Below, in pieces: positions 1 to 7,839 of a stretch of 64,000 nucleotides of DNA. The DNA comes from CAYNYM01 sp049366815 (GTDB taxonomy: Bacteria > Desulfobacterota > DSM-4660 > Desulfatiglandales > HGW-15). Made by a program: the position numbers and the translations under genes. The stretch spans positions 1 to 64,000 of the forward strand of contig JBMNCO010000184.1 of assembly GCA_049366815.1 (NCBI GenBank), given 5' to 3'. Positions within the stretch are counted from its first letter, which is position 1. Every line of letters starts with the position of its first letter. The notes beneath the pieces are model-generated. The model saw only the letters and a program-made list of their open reading frames with translations. It had not been told where the DNA came from and did not search any database.

Positions 1-100
1 ACTACTCAGCTAGATAGGCTGTAGGCATTTAGGCTGTGAGGTGTCGCAGGAAGGGCACATGCGTGATCATAGGAAACTCAGAGCGTTTGAATCGGCTGAT

Positions 101-293
101 GCACATCCGGAAATGAGCATTCCCGGATTCGCGATAACAGCCTTCAGCGATCAGCTGTCAGCTATCAGCTGTCAGCTATCAGCTGTCAGCTGTCAGCTAT
201 CAGCAAAAGCTATGCAAAGACAAGGCATGAGGCTGAGTGCTGAATGCCGATAGCGGACCGCACCATCCAGAAATCATGTATTTCCGGATGGAA
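101..293 (+). repeat. Dispersed intergenic repeat R1, copy A
   Basis: About 190 bases that recur in reverse orientation at 37561-37710 and 49596-49754. All copies begin (in the copy A sense) with a small hairpin of the form ATCCGGAAAT-GAGC-ATTCCCGGAT, carry a central block starting GCTATGCAAAGA, and end with a second CATCC-GAAAT hairpin. In copy A the outermost arms CATCCGGAAAT (104-114) and ATTTCCGGATG (280-290) are exact inverted repeats, so it resembles a MITE or a REP-type element. It contains a heptamer array that the other copies lack. An ORF runs through copies A and C but is stopped early in copy B, so it is probably not coding. Confidence 0.75.
150..204. repeat. Heptamer tandem array inside R1 copy A
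   Basis: Nearly eight head-to-tail units of RTCAGCT, where R alternates mostly A and G, lie inside R1 copy A. The matching place in the other two R1 copies has unrelated single-copy sequence of similar position, so the array expanded only here. Related heptamers of the AGCCTNC type lie just outside the element near 301-320. Confidence 0.85.
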
Positions 294-379
294 TCTAATA
301 GCCTTCAGCCTACAGCCTAACCAACCTGAACAGTTACGAAGTTTTTACAACACGCCATGGGGGAACGACTCAGTACTGA

Positions 380-408
380 TGCGGAACTGAGCATTCCCGG
401 ATGAGCAC
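380..408 (+). repeat. Partial R1 end
   Basis: A short stretch repeats the GAGCATTCCCGGAT half of the R1 left hairpin and the flanking GAGCAC seen beside R1 copy B. It looks like a broken second R1 end. Between this point and the R2 element no gene is visible. Confidence 0.4.
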
Positions 409-502
409 AAGTCTATTTTTTGTCTGGGATAGTGCTAACGCAGTCATTTGGAAATGCAAAACAATCATCTTCGCATTGAGGTCCCAACCCAGGCGGCGGA
501 AA

Positions 503-646
503 GCAGGGACCGGCATTTTCTCGGAGTCCCGCCTGGGGCGGGGTATTTTGGCCCTGAATCAGGACAGATGAAGGCCCAAAATCCCGCAGGGACCGTAGCC
601 ACGGATGGCGGAGGGAGCGTAGCGGAGAGAACATGCCGGTTCCTGC
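503..646 (+). repeat. Dispersed structured repeat R2, copy 1
   Basis: A 144-base element with 20-base imperfect inverted arms (503-522 and 627-646, two mismatches). An internal stem pairs the TATTTTGGCCCT side with the AGGCCCAAAAT side. Two further copies lie on the same strand at 46467-46599 and 53679-53811. This copy has about 11 extra bases near 527-538. Open frames on the minus strand of each copy read a similar Ser/Leu/Arg-rich peptide but lack ribosome sites and differ in length, so the conservation is better explained by structure than by coding. Confidence 0.75.
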
Positions 647-687
647 TTGGAGCGGCACATGCTATTTTGGACAAGAGTGGATTAGGG

Positions 688-716
688 TTGATTTTCACAC
701 AAATGATAATTATAAA
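688..716 (+). promoter_or_regulatory. Putative sigma-70 promoter for the cheX-like gene
   Basis: TTGATT at 688-693 and TATAAA at 711-716 are separated by 17 bases in an AT-rich stretch that contrasts with its surroundings. The start codon at 817 follows about 95 bases later, preceded by a GCGGAG ribosome site. Confidence 0.5.
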
Positions 717-816
717 TAAAAATTTAGATTTTTCTTTTTTGTTACGTCCCATTTCGCTTTCAGTATCAAACAGTTGAGGCATTTCACAGCAGCGCCAATG
801 CTAAGCGGAGAAAAAA

Positions 817-1278
817 ATGGATGTCAATTATATCAATCCTTTCATTACTGCAACCATTCATGTCTTGAAGACTGTGGCGGCAACGGATGCGTCCCCCGGC
901 AAGCCGTATTTAAAAAAGGATAATATCGCCAGGGGAGATGCGACCGGAATCATAGGCCTCACCGGCGAAGCGAGGGGAACCATATGCGTCAGCTTTACCG
1001 AAGAAAGCATCCTAGCCATTGTATCAAAGATGTTCAGCGAAGAGATGACGGAGATGAATGAGGAAATCAGAGACGCAGTGGGTGAAATCTCTAATATGAT
1101 TTCAGGGCAGGCAAGGCAGGCACTGGAAGAGATGGGCAAATCATTGACCGCAGCTATTCCTACGGTGATCATGGGGAAAAAACATTCCCTTTCCCACATG
1201 ACCAACTACCCCGTGATCGCTATACCGTTCAATACAGACAAAGGAGGATTTACCATAGAAGTATGCCTCGAAGAGTAG
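817..1278 (+). CDS. CheX-like chemotaxis phosphatase domain protein
   Basis: A 153-residue single-domain protein of the CheC/CheX type. Family members remove phosphate from CheY-P or related receiver domains in the cytoplasm. The signature helix reads DAVGEISNMISGQAR, placing the catalytic Glu at residue 90 and Asn at residue 93 in the E-x-x-N arrangement that positions water for attack on the phospho-aspartate. The alternating beta segments near residues 40-60 and 125-150 fit the fold. Start chosen at 817 behind GGAG. The next gene is a sensor kinase on the same strand 123 bases on, so the pair may tune one phosphorelay. No chemotaxis genes lie nearby, so the target receiver is unknown. Confidence 0.8.
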   Translation: MDVNYINPFITATIHVLKTVAATDASPGKPYLKKDNIARGDATGIIGLTGEARGTICVSFTEESILAIVSKMFSEEMTEMNEEIRDAVGEISNMISGQARQALEEMGKSLTAAIPTVIMGKKHSLSHMTNYPVIAIPFNTDKGGFTIEVCLEE

Positions 1279-1331
1279 CGGGCGTAGAAGTCAAAAGATT
1301 TCAAGCAAAATTATAACCAAACAGGGCTCAT

Positions 1332-1358
1332 GCCGGCCCCAAAAAAGTCTTTGGGGGC
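1332..1358 (+). terminator. Hairpin between cheX-like gene and histidine kinase
   Basis: GGCCCCAAA pairs with TTTGGGGGCC around a short A-rich loop, with one bulged G. It has no U tract, so it may be a weak terminator, an mRNA-stabilising stem or chance. Confidence 0.35.
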
Positions 1359-1401
1359 CCCGTTAACCAACCGGGATCACCAGGGGTGAGAAAAATAATC
1401 T

Positions 1402-2664
1402 ATGGAACGTGGGGAAAAAGTGCTCAATACCCTCCTGGCCATTAATACTATTTCCCAGGAAAGGCACTTGGAATTTAAACAGAAACTCCATCAGGTTCTC
1501 ATCGAAATTATCCGTTGCATGGAGGCCGAAAGCGGGTCTGTCATGCTCGTGAAGGGGTCCAGGTACCTGGAGGTTGTAGCCTCGACAAGACCTGAACTCA
1601 TGGGGATCAGGCAGTCCCTTGATGAAGAATCGCCTTCTTCCTGGGTTTTCCGGAACCGGATACCCTTGAGAGTGGATGATATCAGAGATAATCCAATCTT
1701 CAAGAACTATCCCGATCGGTACAGAAGCTGCGCCTTTTTACTTGCTCCCATCACCGGGAACAACAAAGTCATCGGCGTAATCAGCGTAACAGACAAGATC
1801 GGGGAAGATCTCTTTTCTGCTACGGAGCAACAAGTCCTTTTGATCATCGCAGGACAGGTCATCAGTGCCATTGAGAATCAACGGCTTACGCAAGTCCTCA
1901 AAAAGAAGAGTCGCGACCTTGAAAAAAAGAACATTGATTTAAAAAGGCTGGAAAGGCTCAATACGGAACTCTACAACATCCTGATTCATGATCTGAAGGG
2001 TACTATTTGCGAAACCGTGGACAACCTCAACCTGCTCACCTATACGCTCCACGACGAGAATCTGGAATTTGTCACAGCCGCCCTTGCCGGATGCGATACG
2101 CTCTATCGAATGGTCGGCAATTTCCTGGATATTTCCAGGCTGGAAGAGAAAAATATCGACTTAATCTATGAGAGAATCGACCCGAAAGATCTCCTCAAGG
2201 AATCTGTGGCGCGCATGTCCGGGCTTGCCAGGACAAAGGATTTGACCCTGGAACAGAACGTTCCAGACACCCCGGCCGGGAACATGATCTGGGCCGACAG
2301 GGACATGCTCATTCGGATTCTGCAGAATCTCCTGAGCAACGCTATTCAGCATTCTCCATACGGGGAAACGATTGAGACGGGGTTTCGTTACATGGATGAT
2401 CCTCCTGATATCGAATTCTATGTCAAGGACAATGGCCAGGGGATATTACCCCAACACCACAAAGTCATCTTTGAAAAATTTTATCAACTCGAAAAAGAAA
2501 CGGACGGACGGATGCACACCACCGGCCTTGGATTGACTTTTTGCAAAATGGCCGTTGAGGCCCACCAGGGCAAAATCTCAGTCACCAGCGACGGCACCCA
2601 TGGGAGTGTCTTCTCCTTCGTCATCCCCCTCGCTCCCAAGGCCTGGGGTCCCGTCGAAAAGTAA
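1402..2664 (+). CDS. GAF-domain sensor histidine kinase
   Basis: A 420-residue soluble histidine kinase with no membrane segment. Residues about 10-165 form a GAF sensory domain, 165-190 a charged linker helix, and 190-250 the dimerisation helix with the phospho-accepting His196 in LIHDLKGTI. The catalytic ATPase domain follows: N-box around Asn313 (LLSNAIQHSPYG), G1 box DNGQGI at 343-348, F box FEKFYQL, and G2 box GLGL at 375-378. The accepting helix HDLKGTI departs from the usual HDLRNPL but keeps the H-D pair. No receiver or response regulator is adjacent, so its partner is elsewhere. The upstream CheX-like phosphatase may act on the same relay (inference). Confidence 0.9.
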   Translation: MERGEKVLNTLLAINTISQERHLEFKQKLHQVLIEIIRCMEAESGSVMLVKGSRYLEVVASTRPELMGIRQSLDEESPSSWVFRNRIPLRVDDIRDNPIFKNYPDRYRSCAFLLAPITGNNKVIGVISVTDKIGEDLFSATEQQVLLIIAGQVISAIENQRLTQVLKKKSRDLEKKNIDLKRLERLNTELYNILIHDLKGTICETVDNLNLLTYTLHDENLEFVTAALAGCDTLYRMVGNFLDISRLEEKNIDLIYERIDPKDLLKESVARMSGLARTKDLTLEQNVPDTPAGNMIWADRDMLIRILQNLLSNAIQHSPYGETIETGFRYMDDPPDIEFYVKDNGQGILPQHHKVIFEKFYQLEKETDGRMHTTGLGLTFCKMAVEAHQGKISVTSDGTHGSVFSFVIPLAPKAWGPVEK

Positions 2665-2716
2665 TATACCCCGGCATTTCAATTTTCGCTCAGGACACCC
2701 GAAGAAATTAATGCGC

Positions 2717-2753
2717 TTGACAATCAAACAAATGTTTAATACAAACGTTTGAT
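2717..2753 (+). promoter_or_regulatory. Promoter with TetR-type operator
   Basis: TTGACA at 2717-2722 is followed after 17 bases by TACAAA at 2740-2745. A 31-base near-perfect palindrome (2723-2753, centre 2738), with outer arms ATCAAAC and GTTTGAT and inner arms CAAATGTTT and AAACGTTTG, covers the spacer and the -10 box. This is where a TetR repressor would block RNA polymerase, and the TetR gene starts 21 bases downstream, so autorepression is likely. Confidence 0.75.
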
Positions 2754-2774
2754 ACGATAACCTCTATCGAAAAT

Positions 2775-3419
2775 ATGGCAACAGACACCAGCACGACAAA
2801 GGAGCAACTTCTGGACAAGGCGGAGGCCCTCTTTGCCCGGAAAGGCTATCGGGGAGTCCCGGTCAGGGAAATCACCAGGGCCGCCCGATGTAATCTCGCT
2901 GCCGTCAACTATCACTTTGGGAACAAAGAGAACCTCTATCGTGAAGTCTTCCATTCCAGATGGATCCCCCGCATCCGACAAGTGCACGAATTCTACAGAA
3001 AAACCCTGGCCAGCCGGGGCAAGACCACACCTGAAACAATCCTGCGTTCTCTAGCAGAGGCCTATTTATTGAGCCCTCTTTCAGAGGACGAACGGCAGAG
3101 ATATATTCAACTGCTGGCCCGGGAGATGGCTCACCCCACGGAGGTCTTCAACAAGGTTGCTGAAAATATCCTGATTCCATTCTTAAACGAGGTGTCAGTG
3201 ACGCTGAAACCTGTCCTTCCCGGACATCTCAACGATGAGCAGCTACGACTGAGCATCATCAGCATCTTCACCATTATCCAGCACTTTTCAAATATGAAGG
3301 TGGCTGTTACACACGTGACCGGGAGGGAATACGACAAGAACTTCAAGGCCATCCTTGTCGAACATATCGTCCGTTTCTCACTTCAGGGACTGGGGGTTTC
3401 AGGGCGTTGTAAACCATGA
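2775..3419 (+). CDS. TetR/AcrR family transcriptional regulator
   Basis: A 214-residue one-component regulator. Residues about 8-55 form the TetR helix-turn-helix: the segment reading LFARKGYRGVPVREITRAA followed by NLAAVNYHFGNKENLYREVF is the classic recognition helix and YHFGNKE turn. The rest is a helical ligand-binding and dimer domain resembling the CecR-type C-terminal domain (REMAHPTEVF, with an IIQHFSN helix). The ligand cannot be read from sequence. A palindromic operator overlaps its own promoter. The DUF58 operon begins about 30 bases after its stop on the same strand, so it may be co-transcribed with and control that operon. Confidence 0.9.
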   Translation: MATDTSTTKEQLLDKAEALFARKGYRGVPVREITRAARCNLAAVNYHFGNKENLYREVFHSRWIPRIRQVHEFYRKTLASRGKTTPETILRSLAEAYLLSPLSEDERQRYIQLLAREMAHPTEVFNKVAENILIPFLNEVSVTLKPVLPGHLNDEQLRLSIISIFTIIQHFSNMKVAVTHVTGREYDKNFKAILVEHIVRFSLQGLGVSGRCKP

Positions 3420-3447
3420 ACTTTCATCAATACAAGGATGTGTAATC

Positions 3448-4707
3448 TTGTCCCATGACCAGGCAAAACCCCGATTTTCCACAACCGCGGCAGGGTTGCT
3501 CCTTGGCCGAATCGGATTGATATTCCTCACCGCGATCCTCCTGGTGGCGGGCTGGGCGGGACTGTCAGGGCTCGTAGTGCTCATCAGTCTCTTCCTTGCG
3601 GCGGCCGGGCTGGCCAAGCTTTGGAGTATTCTCTCCTTGTCCGGCGTCCATTGCCATCGTTCCCTGACCCAAAAGCGGATCTTTCCCGGAGAGACCATTG
3701 AATGGGCGCTGCGGCTTGAAAACAGGAAGCCCATTCCCCTTCCCTGGATCCGGACAGACGAAGAGATTCCCCTTGGCCTGTCGCCCTTGGAGGGTCTTGT
3801 CCGAGAACAGCAACCAACCGTCGCGGCCTTGAGCAGAACAGCCGCATTACTCTGGTACCGATCCATAACCTGGCGTTTTCGACTCCAGGGCCGCAGACGC
3901 GGTTACTATCCAACCGGGTCGACGACAGTCACATCCGGAGACATCTTCGGTCTTTATTCCCGATCCATGATCCTCCCCGATAGGGACTACATTATAGTCT
4001 ATCCCAGAATATTCCCCATCATTCGAATCGATCTGCCTTCCTTGCAGCCCATGGGAGACTCGGCCGTCGACAAGCGCCTCTTTCAGGACCCGGCCCGACC
4101 CATCGGTGTCCGGGACTATCAGCCCTTCGACAGCCTCAAACACATCCACTGGAAGGCGAGCGCCCGCCGCCAGGGACTTCAGGTCAAGATCTTCGAACCG
4201 ACCACCACATTCAAGGTCGCGATATTTCTGGCCATCGACAGTTTTCAGCGTAACGGGGCCTTTGATGAGGATCTTTTCGAGCTGGGAATCAGTACCGCAG
4301 CCACCATTGCCTATCACCTTTCTGAACAAGGATCCCCCGTGGGCCTGTACGTGAATACACAATCCGCTGAGGGTGGTCAAGGCATAAGCATCCTGCCAGG
4401 CGCCAACCGTGATCAACTGATACAGATTCTTGAGGCCCTTGCAAAGACGACGGAGAAGGCAAAGGAGTCCTTTGATGCCCTCCTTATGCGGGAAAGGGAA
4501 GGACTCCCTGCCGGGACGACCCTTGTCATGGTGTGCGCCGAGCTTAGCGAACCCCTTTCGGAATTGCTCCGAGACATGAAAGAGTCCGGGCACAAAGTTC
4601 TCCTGCTCCTCGTAGGGGCACAGGAAATCAACTCGCGGAACATGCCCGTACCCTGGCATCTCATCCGTCAACCGGGCGATCTTGGAGAGGTAAGATGCGT
4701 CCAGTGA
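3448..4707 (+). CDS. DUF58 (Bat/von Willebrand-like) membrane protein
   Basis: A DUF58 protein of about 419 residues. Two hydrophobic helices lie near the N terminus (LIFLTAILLVAGW and LVVLISLFLAAAGL), followed by a beta-rich region with GRRRGYYPTG and the DUF58 hallmark RDYQPFDSLKHIHWKASAR, then a vWA-like C-terminal half. The frame is open from 3355, but a TTG at 3448 behind AAGGA (9-base spacing) avoids overlap with the TetR gene and begins just before the first helix, so that start is preferred. DUF58 proteins pair with MoxR ATPases in putative membrane-protein maturation complexes. Both the DUF4129 and MoxR genes follow here, overlapping end to start. Confidence 0.85.
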   Translation: MSHDQAKPRFSTTAAGLLLGRIGLIFLTAILLVAGWAGLSGLVVLISLFLAAAGLAKLWSILSLSGVHCHRSLTQKRIFPGETIEWALRLENRKPIPLPWIRTDEEIPLGLSPLEGLVREQQPTVAALSRTAALLWYRSITWRFRLQGRRRGYYPTGSTTVTSGDIFGLYSRSMILPDRDYIIVYPRIFPIIRIDLPSLQPMGDSAVDKRLFQDPARPIGVRDYQPFDSLKHIHWKASARRQGLQVKIFEPTTTFKVAIFLAIDSFQRNGAFDEDLFELGISTAATIAYHLSEQGSPVGLYVNTQSAEGGQGISILPGANRDQLIQILEALAKTTEKAKESFDALLMREREGLPAGTTLVMVCAELSEPLSELLRDMKESGHKVLLLLVGAQEINSRNMPVPWHLIRQPGDLGEVRCVQ

Positions 4708-6212
4708 CTTCCAGCACAGTGTCCCGGGGGCTTCCCCTCGCCACCGTGGCCGGGATGGAGGTCTGCTGGCTCTTAACGGGCCTCCAACTCCTCCAAATCG
4801 AGACGACCCCGGCGTTTTTCCCGATCCCAAGGCTCATGGGCTTTTACGCCTTGGCCTTTCTTTTCCACCACCTGTTCCGGATGAGAATAAGGATCGTTCT
4901 CCTCCGAAAGGCCGCGATGTGGTTGCTCTGGGTCCTGATGTTTACCCTCACAGCCTTCGATCTCCCCCAGACTATCCCTGAACCTGGCCTTTCCGGATGG
5001 ATGTTTTCCCTATGCCGGGGCCTTTTCCCTTGGCCCCCTATGGCCACGCCCGAACTGCTCTCTTTGGCCCTGAGCGGGATCCTCTGGTTCCTGGGGATGC
5101 GCCTTTCTCAACTGAGGATCGATTTCTCCACCATCGCCACATCCTTCCAGTTCGGGCTCACCATTTTTCTTATCCTTGCCTTTCTGGGGGGTCAATGGGG
5201 CGGCATGCCAAGCTTCTTTGCCTACGGCGCGCCGGCCTTCTTTTTCTTCGGCCTTCTGGGAATGTCCCTCAGTCATTCCGGCGATGGATTTTGGACGGTC
5301 GGCGCCCAGAGGATAAACTGGCTCATGCTTCTCTTCTTCGCCACCCTGCTTATTATCGGCCTGGGTCTGCTCTTGGGTTCCCTGTTGCGACCCGATCTTC
5401 TTAAACAGGCCTACCACCTGCTCAGGCAGGGATGGGATATGACCATTGGACTATTATGGAAGTTCATTCTGTATCTCTTGAGCCTGCTTCCGCAACCGGA
5501 CCCCCAATCCATGGACTTTCCTCTCCAATCGCCACCGGCCGCACCTGAGCCTCCCAAGTGGGTCGAAATATTTCGAATCCCAGACAGTGTGAGGACCATC
5601 GGCCGGATCATCTTTTCGATCATTTGGCTCGTGCTCATCCTGAGTGCCCTGTGGAGCATCGCCTCCGGTATCGTCAACTGGCTCGGGCGAAAGATACGAG
5701 GTTATGAAGATGCGGAGATCGCAAAGATATCGCATGGCTTCCGGAAGGACATCCTGCGGCTTTTCATGGGACTGCTCCGCTGCATTGTCCGAATAAAGAG
5801 ACGTTTGGAAACCCTCTTCCTGCTGAGAAAGAAGAAGCGCACCCTCCCCCCAGAGGTGGTCACGGCACGCCAGGTCTACGCACAACTCCTGAGATGGGCC
5901 GCATCCAAGGGATACCCGAGGCATTCCGCTCAAACCCCCCGCGAATATCTGGAGATCCTGGAAAGGTGGCGGCCCCAGGCCCACTGGGAACTGGCCTTCA
6001 TTACACACCAATACGTGCATGCGCGCTACGGGCCCTCATTGCCATCCGAAAAGGTCCTGCAAACGATGCAACACAGTCTGCGCCAAATCAAACGCTGTTC
6101 CCCTGCGGCCGGCCGGGGGCATACCGCTACACCAAACAAGGGAGAACCACAACATGGACAAAGTGAAGATGAAATCGATGCCAGAAATGGGAAGGCTGCA
6201 AGAGGCCTCTGA
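4695..6212 (+). CDS. Multispanning membrane protein with DUF4129 tail
   Basis: A 505-residue inner-membrane protein. Residues about 1-260 contain six or more hydrophobic helices, and another sits near 305-325. The cytoplasmic tail (about 395-480) matches the DUF4129 domain often found at the C terminus of bacterial transglutaminase-like membrane proteins (VYAQLLRWAASKGYPRHSAQTPREYLEIL, then a YVHARYG segment). The expected transglutaminase core with its Cys-His-Asp triad is absent: the region between the helices is short. The start overlaps the end of the DUF58 gene by 13 bases, so the two are translationally coupled. Function unknown. Likely a partner of the DUF58-MoxR pair. Confidence 0.7.
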   Translation: MRPVTSSTVSRGLPLATVAGMEVCWLLTGLQLLQIETTPAFFPIPRLMGFYALAFLFHHLFRMRIRIVLLRKAAMWLLWVLMFTLTAFDLPQTIPEPGLSGWMFSLCRGLFPWPPMATPELLSLALSGILWFLGMRLSQLRIDFSTIATSFQFGLTIFLILAFLGGQWGGMPSFFAYGAPAFFFFGLLGMSLSHSGDGFWTVGAQRINWLMLLFFATLLIIGLGLLLGSLLRPDLLKQAYHLLRQGWDMTIGLLWKFILYLLSLLPQPDPQSMDFPLQSPPAAPEPPKWVEIFRIPDSVRTIGRIIFSIIWLVLILSALWSIASGIVNWLGRKIRGYEDAEIAKISHGFRKDILRLFMGLLRCIVRIKRRLETLFLLRKKKRTLPPEVVTARQVYAQLLRWAASKGYPRHSAQTPREYLEILERWRPQAHWELAFITHQYVHARYGPSLPSEKVLQTMQHSLRQIKRCSPAAGRGHTATPNKGEPQHGQSEDEIDARNGKAARGL

Positions 6213-7125
6213 AAGATTCCTGTCGCAGGTCAGTCAGGTTATTGTTGGAAAGGAGAAGACCGTGGAACTTCTCTTCATGGCCCTGCTTTGTGAGGGTCAC
6301 GTCCTCCTCGAAGACGTCCCGGGCACTGGGAAGACTATGCTGGCCAAGGCGGCCGCCCGTTCACTCGACTGCAGTTTCAGCAGGATACAGTGCACACCTG
6401 ATCTCCTTCCTTCAGATGTGACCGGAATCCACTATTTCAATCAGAAGAATTCCGAGTTTGAATTCCGCCCCGGGCCCGTCATGGCCAATATCGTTCTGGT
6501 GGACGAAATCAATCGTGCCATGCCCCGCACCCAGTCCTGTCTACTGGAATGTATGCAGGAACAGCAGATCAGCTTGGATATCGAGACCTTTCCCCTTCCT
6601 AGGCCCTTCATGATCCTGGCCACGCAAAACCCCATCGAACTGGAGGGCACCTTTCCCCTCCCTGAGGCCCAACTGGACCGATTTTTGCTCAAGGCCAATC
6701 TTGGATATCCTTCGGCCGAAGAAGAAGGGGCCATTCTCTCCCGGTTCAGACAGAACGATCCCCTGGACAGACTGGCAAGTATCCTCCCCCTCTCGGAGAT
6801 AGTGGAACTCCAAGGCCTTCGCCATCGGGTTTTTGTCGAGGACTCTGTCCGTGACTACATTGTCGCGGTCAACCGGGCCACCCGGGACCACCCGGACATC
6901 AGGTTGGGAACCAGTACCCGTTCTTCTCTGGGTCTCCAGTCGGCCTGCCAGGCCAGGGCCGGGTGCAAGGGCCGGGACTATGTCATTCCGGACGATGTCA
7001 AGGCCCTGGCCGTGCCCGTTCTGGCCCATCGCATTATCGCAAAAACCGAGGCCAGATTGAGGGGACGGACCGAGGCGGACATGATCAACGAGATCCTGGA
7101 CACCGTCCCTGTTCCAGCGGAATAG
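6154..7125 (+). CDS. MoxR family AAA+ ATPase
   Basis: A 323-residue AAA+ ATPase of the MoxR class, thought to act as a chaperone that activates or assembles membrane or metal-dependent enzyme complexes. Walker A is LEDVPGTGKTMLAKA near residue 45, Walker B is VLVDEINRAMPRTQ, sensor 1 lies in ILATQNPIELEGTFPLPEAQLDRFL, and the AAA lid helices follow. The frame is open back to 6019, but the ATG at 6154 behind GGGAG matches the family N terminus and keeps overlap with the preceding DUF4129 gene to 59 bases. Gene order here is DUF58, DUF4129, MoxR, whereas MoxR usually comes first. Confidence 0.92.
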   Translation: MDKVKMKSMPEMGRLQEASERFLSQVSQVIVGKEKTVELLFMALLCEGHVLLEDVPGTGKTMLAKAAARSLDCSFSRIQCTPDLLPSDVTGIHYFNQKNSEFEFRPGPVMANIVLVDEINRAMPRTQSCLLECMQEQQISLDIETFPLPRPFMILATQNPIELEGTFPLPEAQLDRFLLKANLGYPSAEEEGAILSRFRQNDPLDRLASILPLSEIVELQGLRHRVFVEDSVRDYIVAVNRATRDHPDIRLGTSTRSSLGLQSACQARAGCKGRDYVIPDDVKALAVPVLAHRIIAKTEARLRGRTEADMINEILDTVPVPAE

Positions 7126-7390
7126 GAGATATGACTCTTGGCAAAAAAGGAGTTTCCGGGCCCTGGGCAACCACAATAGGCCATTTTTCTATAGCAAGGC
7201 AGCCGTCTCCGGATACAATTTTACGGGGCCCCATTTGGATGGTCCTGCTTACAGTTTTCTGGATCGCATGGAACAAAACAATAAATTACACAAAAACAGA
7301 GGCACACACCACAATTCAGGCAGAAACGAAATGCGGCACGTGCCTTCTTCTCATTGCAGGATCTCTCTGTTCGACCTGCCGCTATGCAGG

Positions 7391-7807
7391 TCAGCTCAAA
7401 GTCTTGACGGTGATCCTGCGCGGCGTTGCTTTTTCAACCTTCGGCAGTCTTAGTTTCAGGACGCCGTCATTCAATACGGCCTCGATCCTGGACTGGTCAA
7501 TGACTTCTGAAAGGGTAAACTGTCTATAATACTGACCAACGTCATATTCCCTCAACACGGCCACCTCTTGCGGGCCTTCAGGGGCGTCCACGTTGCCGGA
7601 CAGCGTCAGGACACTTTCACGAAGATCGATGTTAAGCCCCTTTGCCTTCACCCCCGGCATATCCGCCAGGAGAGTGATTTCTTGTTCGGTCTCAAAAATG
7701 TCCACTGCTGGAGTAAAGACCAATCCGGGTCTCGTCTGCTCAGCAGGGCTGGACACTTCAGCCTTTTCCTTTGCCTGTATGGCCTTGGTTTCAGTCTCAG
7801 CCATCAT
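7391..7807 (-). CDS. Hsp20/alpha-crystallin small heat-shock protein (1)
   Basis: About 138 residues: a short disordered N terminus, then the alpha-crystallin domain from FTPAVDIFETEQEITLLADMPGVKA to the end, with the LNDGVLKLRLPKVEKATPRRITV C-terminal strand and IxI-like tail. Such proteins hold unfolding clients in the cytoplasm for refolding by DnaK. The frame opens further up, but GGAGG sits five bases before the ATGATGG at 7807, which decides the start. It is the second gene of a two-gene Hsp20 operon, lying 32 bases after the other member. Confidence 0.88.
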   Translation of the reverse strand: MMAETETKAIQAKEKAEVSSPAEQTRPGLVFTPAVDIFETEQEITLLADMPGVKAKGLNIDLRESVLTLSGNVDAPEGPQEVAVLREYDVGQYYRQFTLSEVIDQSRIEAVLNDGVLKLRLPKVEKATPRRITVKTLS

Positions 7808-7839
7808 TCGTCCCTCCTTGTCAGGTGCTGATGCAGTCA

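Noticed and set aside
41..253. Open frame of 70 codons across R1 copy A
   Set aside because: It reads through the heptamer array and R1 block, lacks a ribosome site, and is stopped after five codons in copy B.
413..782. Overlapping open frames on both strands in R2 copy 1
   Set aside because: The similar peptides in the three R2 copies differ in length and end, with no ribosome sites. The conservation is explained by the inverted fold.
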